A stretch of DNA of 64,000 bases from Bryopsis sp. KO-2023 (lineage: Eukaryota; Chlorophyta; Ulvophyceae; Bryopsidales; Bryopsidaceae): positions 3,844,001-3,908,000 of the forward strand of contig BSYQ01000003.1 in the NCBI GenBank assembly GCA_030272585.1, in the 5' to 3' direction. Of the stretch, positions 47,941 to 58,302 are shown piece after piece. The position numbers and the translations under genes were made by a program. Each line of letters starts with the position of its first letter. Positions within the stretch are counted from its first letter, which is position 1. Below the pieces are notes generated by a model. It saw only the letters and a program-made list of their open reading frames with translations. It searched no databases and was not told where the DNA came from.

Positions 47941-50340
47941 TCATAGCCTGTCGGGACCGTTCGCGGGGCTTCGATCTCTGTGTGGTGGTGTGTGTTGAAA
48001 AACAGATTTTACGAGAAAACCAAATCGCATACCTTTCTTCCCCTCGCTCGCGCGATGCATGCCTCCTCCTGTCTCTTCGCTCGCCTTCCCATTCCCGACC
48101 CCTACCTCTTTCTCGGTCGCGATCTTCTCGTCTGGGTTCTCTCTCTCGATGGCTGCGGGGCCCTCTTTCTCGATCGCGGTCCCGCCTCTGATCCTTCTCC
48201 TCCCTGTGCTCTCTGCCCCCACGGAACTCCCGATCGCCACGGTCCCTTTCACGCTCCCTGAAACGATCACGGTCGCCACCGCGGTCCACATCGCGACGCT
48301 CACGCTCCCGCTCGGGTCTGTGCTCTCTGAATTGTATCCCCACCCACCCCAAAAAAAGGAAAATATATATATTAGATTTGAACATTTCCTTCGTGTAGGT
48401 TTGTGGAGCGACCGTCCAAGCAGCAAAAAGTCAAAGTTTGTATCGACTTTTCCACATTTCACATATTTGAACCATTTCTGCGAGTGAATGGATCTGGACA
48501 CTTGGTAAACGAAAGATCCCGCACCGTTCTGGGAGTCCTTCTCCCCGAAATCCGGCATCTCTTTCGCTGGATCCAGGTTCGCGGGCCATGCGTGATTGGC
48601 CGCCAAGCCCACCACCCAATCTTCTTGGTCGCCTGATTCGTTTTCAACAAAAACGAAACCGGAATTACGAAAGAGCTCTCATCAAGTGCCTTAAACACCC
48701 CCCAAAATGACATGCTGAATAATTATCAACAGTTCCTAATGGACCCTACTAGAAATGACAAATCAAAGCAGCACCCATTTTTTCTTTCCAAAAGAAGGTC
48801 AAATTTGCCTGTCAATTCACTCCTCGCTCCCCCCCCCCAAAAAAAAATAATAATAAAATAAAATAATAAACACATGTCAAAAATATGTACATATTTTTAC
48901 TTTTCTCAATGGCATGTTGGTAAACCTTTCACACCATCGGTTTCTTTTGGACCAAGGGGAAAAAAAATGGGAGCCATTCACTTTCCGCTCACCAGCCATC
49001 GACGGTGCGTCCCTTTTCGACATCGACGGTGATTCTCCTCCCTTCGATTTTCATTCCTTCCGCCATATTCCAGGCCTCGTTCATGTCACGCTTGCTATCG
49101 AATTCGATAAACGCATATCCTCGCGGCTTCCCTGGATCACCACCATCAGTTTCAGAAAACCAAAACCTTTATTTCATTTCCCCCCCCCCCCCTTTTTTTC
49201 CCTTCCCCCCAATAATAAGTCAGTGTCATATCTATTTTTGGATGATGTTATGGGATTAGCAATGTTAAAAAACCTTTCCAGCTGCAGACTGTTTCAGATC
49301 AATACACCAGCCAGTGCTGGGTCCATCTACTGGGGGAATTTAATTTGGTTTGACTAATAATGTCAGGGCTTGGAAAAGCCTGGATAAGGAGTGTGAAATT
49401 TATTTTAAAAAAACACCTGTTTTCGTGTCATGGACCAGTCGGATTCTCTTGATGGGCCCAAACTCCTCGAATTCTCGTTTCAGATTTCGCTCCGTAACAT
49501 CGTAGCTTATCCGACCAACAAACAGCGTCTTGTAAGGATCGCCCTGCAAGAAAAACAAAAAATATTTCAAGAAAATATATCAAAAAAATAATAAAAATAA
49601 AGTGAAGCTTGCATAATGTGAGATCACAGGTGTTGAAAAATGAGCGAAGGCCCGATTAAATCCCAGACAAATCGAAGAGGGCTGGGAACGTAGCTTGGCT
49701 GGACCTTTTCCTATTCTGACCTCTTTCTGTTAAAAAGGATAAACTGAAGCAACTGGAAGCTCACCTCAATCTTTGCATCCTTCTTGGGGTCCCAAGTCTT
49801 GAGCCCTTCTTCGACGTCAGTCTTGGCTTTTTCCATCTTCTGTTCCCTCAACCGTACCTTCTTCTCGGCCCTGCTTTCGATGTCGATCCTTGCCTGCAAC
49901 GCCAGCTCCTGGTTTCTGAAAACCCTTTTACCAGTTGTAGCCCCTTCCGGCCTCGGGGGCTCGTACTGCTCATCCCCAGGCTCAGCAAAATGTTGCAAGT
50001 ATTGCGACACTCCGGAATAAGGCAGCTTGGGTTTCTTCTTCGTGATCGGAGCCATGAACGGAAGCGGGGGACGAGGCGTGAACAAATCCAGCAGTTTCTT
50101 GGGCAAACCAGTTCGGTGTCCAGACACGCTTTCTTTGAATCGACGATGGGCTTCTTGTCGCGATGGCCTGGGACCACCTCCTCCTCGCCCCCCTCGCTGT
50201 CCTCCGAAATCGTTGTAACCTCCGCCCCCCCGATCGTTGTAAGAATTCCCACGGTCATTGTAACCTCCTCTCATACCCCCTCCGTAACCCCCGCCGTGGT
50301 CGTCGTTGTAAGGATTTTGCCGACTTTGCGTGTCCATCAT
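47941..50340 (-). CDS. SNRNP70: U1 small nuclear ribonucleoprotein 70 kDa (U1-70K)
   Basis: Six exons: 50340-49765, 49543-49417, 49131-48993, 48632-48502, 48324-48033 and 47977-47941; in phase, 433 residues, TGA stop. U1-70K binds stem-loop I of U1 snRNA and helps recognise 5' splice sites. Residues about 81-125 ([27 protein letters not shown]) are the U1-70K N-terminal domain. The RRM spans about 195-281 with LFVGRI (RNP2) and RGYAFIEF (RNP1), then [12 protein letters not shown] and [11 protein letters not shown] as in the family. Residues about 325-421 are a long RE/RD-rich low-complexity tail. Unusual is an 80-residue Gly/Arg/Tyr/Asn-rich extension before the N-terminal domain ([19 protein letters not shown]). 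The boundary of exon 5 could shift by two bases with no change in frame. Confidence 0.92.
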
Positions 50341-51273
50341 CGCTGTGCTTCCGCTGGCGCGGAACGTTGTGTCGAGGGAATGCAGCCCGCTGACGACCAA
50401 GGATCTCGGCTCCGAGAAATGGGCGTTTGGAAGAGGATGGTTTTGAATGGTCGGACAGTGTGTCATATGGAAAAATGGCGAAATTCGAATCTAATGGTGA
50501 CCGTTTGCGGTTGATCACCAAAAAACAAAAAAAGCCAAAAATAGATTTGTCCAGACACAGGCCGCATAGGTTGAGTTTTTGTTGTTTGTTTGTTTGTTTG
50601 AGTTTTTCTCAACTCAGTTTTGTTGTGTTTTGTTTTGGAAGTTTGGCATTATGGGGGCTGATGCCCTCTTTTTGCTAAAATGCAGTTGAATTGGAAGTTT
50701 GGCCACGGTTCAGAGTTGTAGTGCTGGATTGAAAAAAACAGTTGGTGAGAGTCAGATAGCAGTACAGTTGTTTTTTAATCCAGTAAAAACCAAGTTTTTT
50801 ACATTGTTGCTAGTTTTTCCAACTGAATGGGATTGTATTCTGTGAAGTTCTCATGCCTGCTGGTCGATGGACTTGAGACGTTGAGCAAAAGCCAAAGAAG
50901 CAGTAAAGAAGCAGTTGACACTTTTAGTTTCCGCACACAGTACTGTATCCTTTCAGATCCACTCCATATATCGTTCCTGCCAGAAACTGGCACACCCTTT
51001 CGAAAGGGAATTCCACATTTCAACTGTCGCCCATCTCATCCCATTCTCTTCCATCTGTTTCCAGTCTATCTATCTTTCAGTCTGTAAAAGATATGGGTTA
51101 GGATGAGAGTGGGATTTGAAACGAGGTGTGTAGGAAGGAAGAAAAGGGGACAAGGATCGAACCGAGGACGAACCCTGAGTGGACCAACTCACTAATGGAG
51201 TTGTGATGTGTGAAGTGTGCGTTACGCTTATTTATTGGCTGGGGAAGTTTGTGTGAAAAAGGAATGACAGAAT
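50341..51273. other. intergenic, 0.9 kb
   Basis: No supported exon. It holds the U1-70K upstream region, a GTTT run near 50580-50600, and the genomic flank of the outer retrotransposon. Confidence 0.6.
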
Positions 51274-51957
51274 TGTTGGGTGGTTAGGAGAAGCGGTCAA
51301 ACAAGTCCGAATTTGGGTGGTATAAAAGGCGGCGGCTTTTGTAAGACTGTTATCCCGGTGCGCCGGTACTCAAAGTGTCTCGAGTGTGTTCGACCTGTCT
51401 ATCCCTGGAAAGACCAATTTTATACAGTCTATCCCTTAAATCGTTCCAACACGCACCGATTTTCCCAGTTGATAGAACAATTGAGTTTTCTTGTAACGTC
51501 GGTTTGGATCGTCGAGTCTGGCTACCCAAGCACAGTCTGTTCGACGAAATTGTTCGTCTTAAAACGAATTTGTTCCCCAAACAAACAAACAAACAAACAA
51601 ACATCAATTACATTGTTCCCCAAACAGCTGTGTTGGACCGGGTAGAACACAAGTACTGAAAGACAGACATAAGAGCGTCACATCAACAAATTCACACAAC
51701 GGACACTCATTTCTAATGAAAGTACTACCACACGATTTGACTCTGAGAGCGATGTCAAATCTGTTGAATCGACTGGTTAGTGCGGGTGAGAGGCCCCATG
51801 GCAGTAGGGGTTTTACGTTAGAAGTACGAGGTATGAGTCAGTGGAGGAAGTGTGAGAGTTGAGTGAGTCGGGAAGGAAAGTCTGTGAACGGGAGTTCGGG
51901 GTTGTCTTTTTGTTGTAAGACTTTTTTTGCGGAAGGCTCGTTCTTCCAGTAACAACA
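51274..51957 (+). repeat. 5' LTR of the outer element
   Basis: It begins TGTTG and ends CAACA, directly before the primer-binding site. A TATA box (TATAAAAG, 51321-51328) lies 47 bp from the start, as in many LTR promoters. Length is 684 bp. The matching 3' LTR is off the window, so the left border is inferred from the terminal inverted repeat and the TATA position. Confidence 0.6.
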
Positions 51958-51969
51958 TGGTTTCGGAGC
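51958..51969 (+). other. primer-binding site of the outer element
   Basis: TGGTTTCGGAGC follows the LTR immediately; TGG pairs with the CCA end of a tRNA. The same twelve bases occur at the matching place in the inner element (56094-56105). The tRNA was not identified. Confidence 0.55.
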
Positions 51970-54900
51970 GAACAGGGTGGATCCTGGCCTTTGGGGGCTT
52001 GGCTCTACTAGCCGGTATGTCGCTGCTGTTACAGCGACCACCGACGATATCAGATCAAAATGCGGCGCCGGCAACACCAGCCGGAAGGGCGCCAGCAACG
52101 TATCCCCCATCACCTCCTCCATTCTCTACGCCTCACACGCCCAGAACGTCTCCACACGAGCTCTGGCAGAGGCTGATGTGGTCGATCAGACATCGACACT
52201 CACATCGTGCCCTACCCTCCCCTTCACCGAACCCCGCTGCTGCGTGGGACACCCTGGAGCTTGTGCAGCTCGCAGACAGGATGCACAAGCTCTGGGGTGT
52301 CCTGCGGGGATCCAACGCCAACCTGGTCGGAGCAGGGATCGCCTCCTCGCTTCTGCTGGGGTACCTACTGAAGTTCCTCGACAAAGGTTCTGCATGGTTA
52401 CGGCGGCGTAGAACAGAGACGGCGATGAGAAGGGAAGTCCTGGAGCTCGGGAGTGCGGCGCCTGCGGCTTCAGTTTCGACGGAGGGATCAGCTACGTTGG
52501 ACAGACTTCGGCGGCTGCAACAAACGGAGGAGGAGACAGAGTTGGAGTTTTTGCAGCGTTTTTTCCTGATGTTCTTAAACACGGGACAAGCGGCGGAGGT
52601 GGAAGAGGAGAAAAAAGCGGTCAAGCTACTCGTGGCCCGGTTACCGGGGAGGGTGTTGAGCCGCGTCGTGTTGGAAACAGAGTTCGAAAAACTTACCTTC
52701 AGCGGACTTCGGGAGCTTTTGGATCGAATGAAGAGGAGGACGGAATACAGGGAAGCAGTTCTCGCGGAAGTAAAGAAGGAGGAGGAGGGAAAGGAAGAAG
52801 TGAAAGTGGATGCTAAAGCAGAACCTAAGGTGGGGACGAAAGTTTTGGTGGCGGACAGGCCACCTACTCGGACGGGAGAGATTCCGTACTGCCAGTTTTG
52901 CGGGCGGAAGGGGCACTGGGAAGCGCAGTGCCGGACGAAGAGGAGAGCGCAGGTGGCGAGTGTGGAAGAGGATGCTTTCGGCGAGCTGCTGGAGGCAATA
53001 CAGCAAGAGCAGCCGTCGTCGTCGTGCCATTCGGTCGCAGCAGGAACGCCCGCCGGAGATACGGTGCGAAAACAACTTCGGGTGAAACTCAGGCTGGAAG
53101 GAGAACAGGGAGGGAGTAACCACCTTTTCGAAGCGTTGGTCGACAGCGGAAGTGGATGCTCCATCATGCCATGGAAGGTTTGTCAAAGGCACGGATGGGG
53201 AGTCGCTCCTCCGAAAGGAGTGCTAACGCTGACCGGGTTCAATGGAAGCAAGGAGAGCGTGCGAGGGACGGTGACGCTCGACGTCAAAGTAGGACCGTGG
53301 GAGGGGAAGGAAGTATTTTTGGTTTCGGAAAACACACCCCAGATTATTCTGGGCGTCCCCCTCCTCGCACACCTTTCCCTCACCGTCGACTGCGCTCGCA
53401 ACTGCCTCTGGGGCAAGAACGGAACGTCCATCCCTTGCCACGCAGTCATGAAGGTAGGGGAGAAGTCGGGAGAGTTAGAGCGGGGTGTGGTTCGAGTGCT
53501 GCAAGACCCCCTCACGAAAAAAGGACGCAGGATTCGTTTAGTGGGGAAGGATGGGGAGTTTCGGTTACCCCTGGGTTCGTCGTTGGTTCTGGGACCCTAC
53601 GCGATTAAAACGGTTGTTCTTCCTTTTCGAATTACTGGGCCTGGCCTGTTTTCGTTAATGGCCATAGGACAACCCCACAACCTCCTTCACTCTGTGACGA
53701 CGAACTCCGACGGAAGAGTTCGACTCACGCTGTATAACGCCCAGTTGGAGGCGAGGATGCTTACTGCAAAACTGTGTTTGGTTAGCTTCAGGGTGGCTGA
53801 GGGAACGCCGGTGGTGATAGAGGAAGGAGGAGCAGAGGAGGAATGTGTCGAACAGGAGGAGGATGGTTTACTGCCACATGGTTTGGATCTCAGAGAGAAG
53901 GAGGAAGTGGAACCTGAGGAGGAGGGGTGTTTTGGGATTGAAAAGAAGGGAGATGGAGGATGTCAAACAGTTTCTTTTCCACCACAGGAAGTGGAATCTG
54001 AGGAGGGGGGGTGTTCTGGAATAGAAAAACAGGGAGATGGAGGATGTAAAAAGGTTTCTTTTCCACCACCAAAGAATGACTGTGGGTCACTGGAAGTGTT
54101 TGACAGAACCAGTGGTTCAAAGGGCAGTTGGGGCACAATGCAGTCGAATCAGGACTGGGATTCACAAACAGGCCAGCTTGCATCTGTTGAACAGCAGTTG
54201 AGCCCAGAGGGGGACAGTAGAGTACTATCGAATTCTGCCCAAAACAGGGATATACCGACCATCAGTTCCGACTCTGGAGAACAGCATCTCAGTTCAGGGG
54301 ATGGGTGTGTGTTACGGAGTTTAACAACACAGAACAGTGAGGCTGTAGCTACTGAGAATCCAACAAACAGTGCAACACTGAGGAAGAGCCAGAGCACAGC
54401 CTCTCTCACAGAACTGGATGTGAGTTCTGCTACGCACTATCCACTCAGGGACAGGATTGAGGGGAAAGACTCTGAGAATGAGGGGAGAACACAGACATCA
54501 AACACAGACTTTGAATGTCAGCCCAATAGCTATAATGCTACTGGACAGTTCATCAGTTCAGCTAGGGAGAAGGGAGGAAAGATTTTTGGCTTACAAACCA
54601 GCAGTTCAGAGGCTGTACATCACTTACCCAAGTCAGATACTCAGGGAAGGGTACAGCAGTCGAAATTCCACCCACAGGAGGAGAATGTAGCTTCTGAGAG
54701 TCCTGCAAACAGTGCTACACTGGGGACAAGCCAGGGTACATTCTCCACCCCCCAGCAGGATCAATGGAGGGACTTACCAAGGGGGAGAGAGGGACAGACA
54801 TGTGGGGAAAACCAAGGCACCCAGAGTGTCCTCACACCTAACAGCCTGACTGCACACAGCACTCTGCTGCAAGAAAGCAAAGCTGTAGCTACTGAGAGTC

Positions 54901-55828
54901 CTACAGACAGGGAAACATTGGGACAGAGCCAGAGTACAGTTCAGAGTTCACAAAAGGAAAAAGGGGGCTGCTCACCCAGGGGGGGGGTAGTCGGGGCAGT
55001 GGAACAAACACACAATGAGGGACAGACTGTAACTACTGAGAGTCCCACTAACAGTGACATACTGGGGAAAAACCAGAGTTCAGTCTCTCACCTTCAAGAG
55101 GAAAAATTACTCTGCTCACCCAGGGGGGGGGTAGGGGGGACAGTGGAACAGGAGCACCTTGATCTCTGGAAGTACTGGGAAGCCCTCAGAGGGAAACCAC
55201 CAGGCAGAAGTTTTAGCGAACACACTACATCCCCTTTATCTCACCTGACGACGATTTGGGAGGAGGTGGCTGACGACCTTCTCGACAACACCACAGCAGT
55301 AGGGACAGGGGAAAGACTCTGGAACGGACATACTGCTACGGTGCAAACCACTCAGGAACAACCTGCCTACACGTCGGAAACGCAGTCAGAGACGGAGGAT
55401 ACAGGCTCAGTGGAATACTGGCGACGCGAATTTCCGAACGTGATTCGTGACGACCTTAGCAGAGACGCAAAGGCGACTGCTGCTCCTCTTCGGGTTTGCC
55501 ACAGGGAGGTGAAATGGCGCGTTCCCTTCCACAGGATTCCGCTGCACAACACGGGGATACGGTACTACGCCACCGACGTCGCGCCTAAGGAGATTCGAAA
55601 ACTGCTTACCTCGTTGCAGGGGCAAGGCGTCATCCGTCCCCTGGGCGTCGGCGAGCGGGCTCTGTTCTCCCCCGTACTTTTCCTAAGGAAGCCGAATGGA
55701 AAGGTCCGTAAGACGGTGGATTTTCGTTTGCTGAACTCGTACTCCGACGCCTGGAAGACGTCCCTGCTCCATGTCCGGGATGTGCTGAAGTCGATCCCAC
55801 CGGAGTGGGACTACTTCACCGTCCTGGA

Positions 55829-55833
55829 TCTGG
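55829..55833 (+). repeat. 5-bp target-site duplication TCTGG (left copy)
   Basis: TCTGG lies directly before the inner element and again directly after it at 63165-63169. Five bases is the usual duplication length for Ty3/gypsy integrases. Confidence 0.95.
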
Positions 55834-56090
55834 TGTTAGGGATGTTAAGAGCTACATCCAGTCAGGTCCAGTCATGTACAGTCATGCGTAGTCATGCTGA
55901 CGTGGACATGTGAGTCAGGTCTAGTCATGATGACTAGACCTATGTCGGGTGCCCACCTAGGATGGTTGTCCTAGGTACCATGCGGGGACGCTAGGATCCT
56001 TGGGGGTCATGGTATTAATGGGCTTCAAGGTCATGGACTCATAAGTTTTAGTTTTTAGCTCTTCTTAGACTTGCACCCCCAAGTCTAACA
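55834..56090 (+). repeat. 5' LTR of the chromovirus
   Basis: It starts TGTTAG and ends CTAACA. It differs from the 3' LTR only at 55861 (G here, A at 62935). It contains several CAGTCATG/TAGTCATG motifs and the perfect palindrome CTAGTCATGATGACTAG at 55921-55937, which may be regulatory. Confidence 0.95.
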
Positions 56091-56093
56091 ACT

Positions 56094-56105
56094 TGGTTTC
56101 GGAGC
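56094..56105 (+). other. primer-binding site of the chromovirus
   Basis: TGGTTTCGGAGC, three bases after the LTR. It is identical over these twelve bases to the outer element's site. Confidence 0.6.
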
Positions 56106-57291
56106 TTTGGCAAGCATCCTATCGTGTGGGAAGTGGAGTCGCACTGCTTATTGCGGCGCGCGGATTTTCTGCAGGGAAATCGGAGCTGTTCGATTAGCGA
56201 CACGTTTTGGCCCGTTCCGGACCGTATACGTCACGGAATCGAACATATAAGGTGTCTAAAAGCATCTATGGAACAAGATGCATCCGTTGCAATTTGTTGC
56301 GAGTAAATCCGATGCGTGTGCGCAAAGTTATGACGTTTTAAAGTTTCGCGTCGGAATTTGGGTGTTTTGAGGTCGCCCGTGTCGGTTCTAGGTGTTGGAC
56401 GATCGAAATGATGTTTTAGAATCATTTTGAACGTCGACACGTTGCGACTTCAAGATAGTATAGTTTTTGAACTATAAAAGTTTCTCTTTTATCCAAAGGG
56501 TGGGGTTAACTTTGTATGGGCAGGGTTAACACCTGAAGATACTAAGAGTAGAGAGGTTGTTATACCATATGCTCGCGAGAAGCCACTAAGAGTACTCTCT
56601 TAGATGGTGGAACGAGTATAAGGACTCAAGTGCTAGGGGAGCTTGAGTCGGTATAATAAAAGGAGACCTTTTATTTGGTCAATAAAAGGAGATGAGGGAA
56701 GTAAGAAGAAGGAAGTTCATTTCTCTTGAGTTTTATTAGGGTTGATCTTGGATATTTGATTAAATCGATTCGGCAATTTTCACGTCTAAAAAGCGTTACT
56801 CGGCACTCCTATCCTAGCTGTACGGAGAGTCACTATTGCCCTTTGAAATCACTAGACCCCTGGTCTTTCGGGATCGGTTTGCTAGCGCAGTGGTCTGTGT
56901 AAAATTGAGGGCTTTTGTTAGTGGTTCGTATGGTATGGTACGCTCTCTTGAGCCTAGAGGAATAGGACTTGTCGTAATTCGCTAATGGAGACAGATGATT
57001 GTTGATCGATAAAATCGAATTGAAGAGATAATCCGCTAAAATGAGAGAATGAATAGCGATTATTTTCCTGAGTTGGCATGAGGCAAAATGAGTTGCCTTC
57101 AATGAAAATTGATTGTATTTGCGAAAGTGAATGATTTTCACTGAATACAAGGTCAATTTTCACAAGGATAATTTGTAGTTAGCTACAAATTTGATCCACA
57201 CATGTCAATGTATAGTTGGTACTTTGATAAGAACCAATATACATGAGGGAAATCTTGCTAATAGATTGATTAATCACTAGCCTTCGTTAAG
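56106..57291 (+). other. untranslated leader of the chromovirus
   Basis: About 1.2 kb without a long open frame lies between the primer-binding site and the gag start. It is AT-rich and probably holds packaging and dimerisation signals; none is recognisable by eye. Confidence 0.5.
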
Positions 57292-58302
57292 ATGTCGAGA
57301 CCTGAAGGGTCTGGTGAAGAGGACATTACCGCTTTAACGGTAGAAGAACTCCAAAGTCGGATTGCTTTAATGCAATCTGAACATCAGACGTTCCGTAAAG
57401 AGGTCGATGACCGTGAGCGGGAACGAGAAGTGGCTACCAGAAAGGGTAGTACTTCTGTAGGGTCGGGAAGCAAAAAGTCTTCCACGGCCAAGCCTGATAA
57501 ATTTGATGGCCAATGTCCTTGGAAAGAACATAAGGTCATTTTGGAGATCTTTTGGATTGCCGAGGGGGTTCCTCGAGAAGAATGGGGTCGGATTGGACCA
57601 ACATTCTTAGGACCCAAGGGAATCAAGCACCTCATCGCTTGAGTCGGGGAAGAGAAAATTTCTGGAGGAAACCTGACTTGGGAGGAAATGTGTGTTGCTA
57701 TGGATGATGGAAGTTTTGGTGAGTTGGCCACCGAATATGCGGTGACGCAAAAACTGTCCACATTCAAAGACCACATTAACCGGCGATGCAATACTGGAGA
57801 ATATGTGCGCCAAATGGACACATATTTTACTCTTCGTAAGACCAAAATTGATAGTATTTCAAAAATTTGGTTCTTACACCGCAACCTCCATGGAGTATTG
57901 AAGGAAGCGGTTGCCACTGATACTTCGGGTCGTGAATAGACTTCATATGAGGAATTCCGTACCCATGTATTGGCAAAAGGAGTATCGCATGATGAGCGAT
58001 ACCCAGTATTGGAAAAAGGTGCCAAAGAAAAGGAGGAGAGTACCGTTGGATCAAAGCGATCTCGGAAAGAAGAAAAAGGAAAGGTGTATCCGGTTAATCG
58101 AAAGAAAAACCGAATGATGCCGAGTTTTTCACCGAGATTTGGTGGTGGTTCTCAACAGACTCGTAAGAGTAAAGTTGGTAAAACATCTTTTCCTGCGGGT
58201 CTTAGCCAGAAAGAGTGGGAACGGCGCAAGGCCGCGAACCTTTGTTTCAGATGTGGAGCATCTTATTCTCCAGGTCATGTGTGTGATACTGGAAAGAAAT
58301 GA
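57292..58302 (+). pseudogene. chromovirus gag, two in-frame stops
   Basis: The frame starts MSRPEGSGEEDITALTVEE, with a charged coiled-coil N-terminus, and runs to a TGA at 58300. TGA at 57640-57642 and TAG at 57937-57939 interrupt it. The residues on both sides suggest that both were Trp codons. The capsid-like region (EYAVTQKLSTFKDHINRR, then YVRQMDTYFTLRKTKID) and a zinc knuckle of the chromoviral type ([14 protein letters not shown]) are clear. Not functional as it stands unless stops are read through. Confidence 0.85.

Larger units (their letters stand above)
51957..55833 (+). pseudogene. outer element gag-protease-RT, 5' part
   Basis: An open frame from the ATG at 51957, about 1,290 codons to the insertion point; eight or so in-frame residues continue into the inner LTR before a stop at 55911. 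Residues about 8-27 are hydrophobic (WILAFGGLALLAGMSLLL), a possible membrane anchor unusual for Gag. A CCHC zinc knuckle (CQFCGRKGHWEAQC) is near 52890-52930. The protease active site (VDSGSG) is near 53140. The region from about 53.85 to 55.4 kb is a low-complexity spacer with repeated blocks. RT begins near 55.6 kb with GVIRPLGVGE, FLRKPNGKVRKTVDFRLLN and stops at TVLDL where the inner element enters. The first coding bases overlap the primer-binding site, and the frame is open back into the LTR. Confidence 0.8.
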
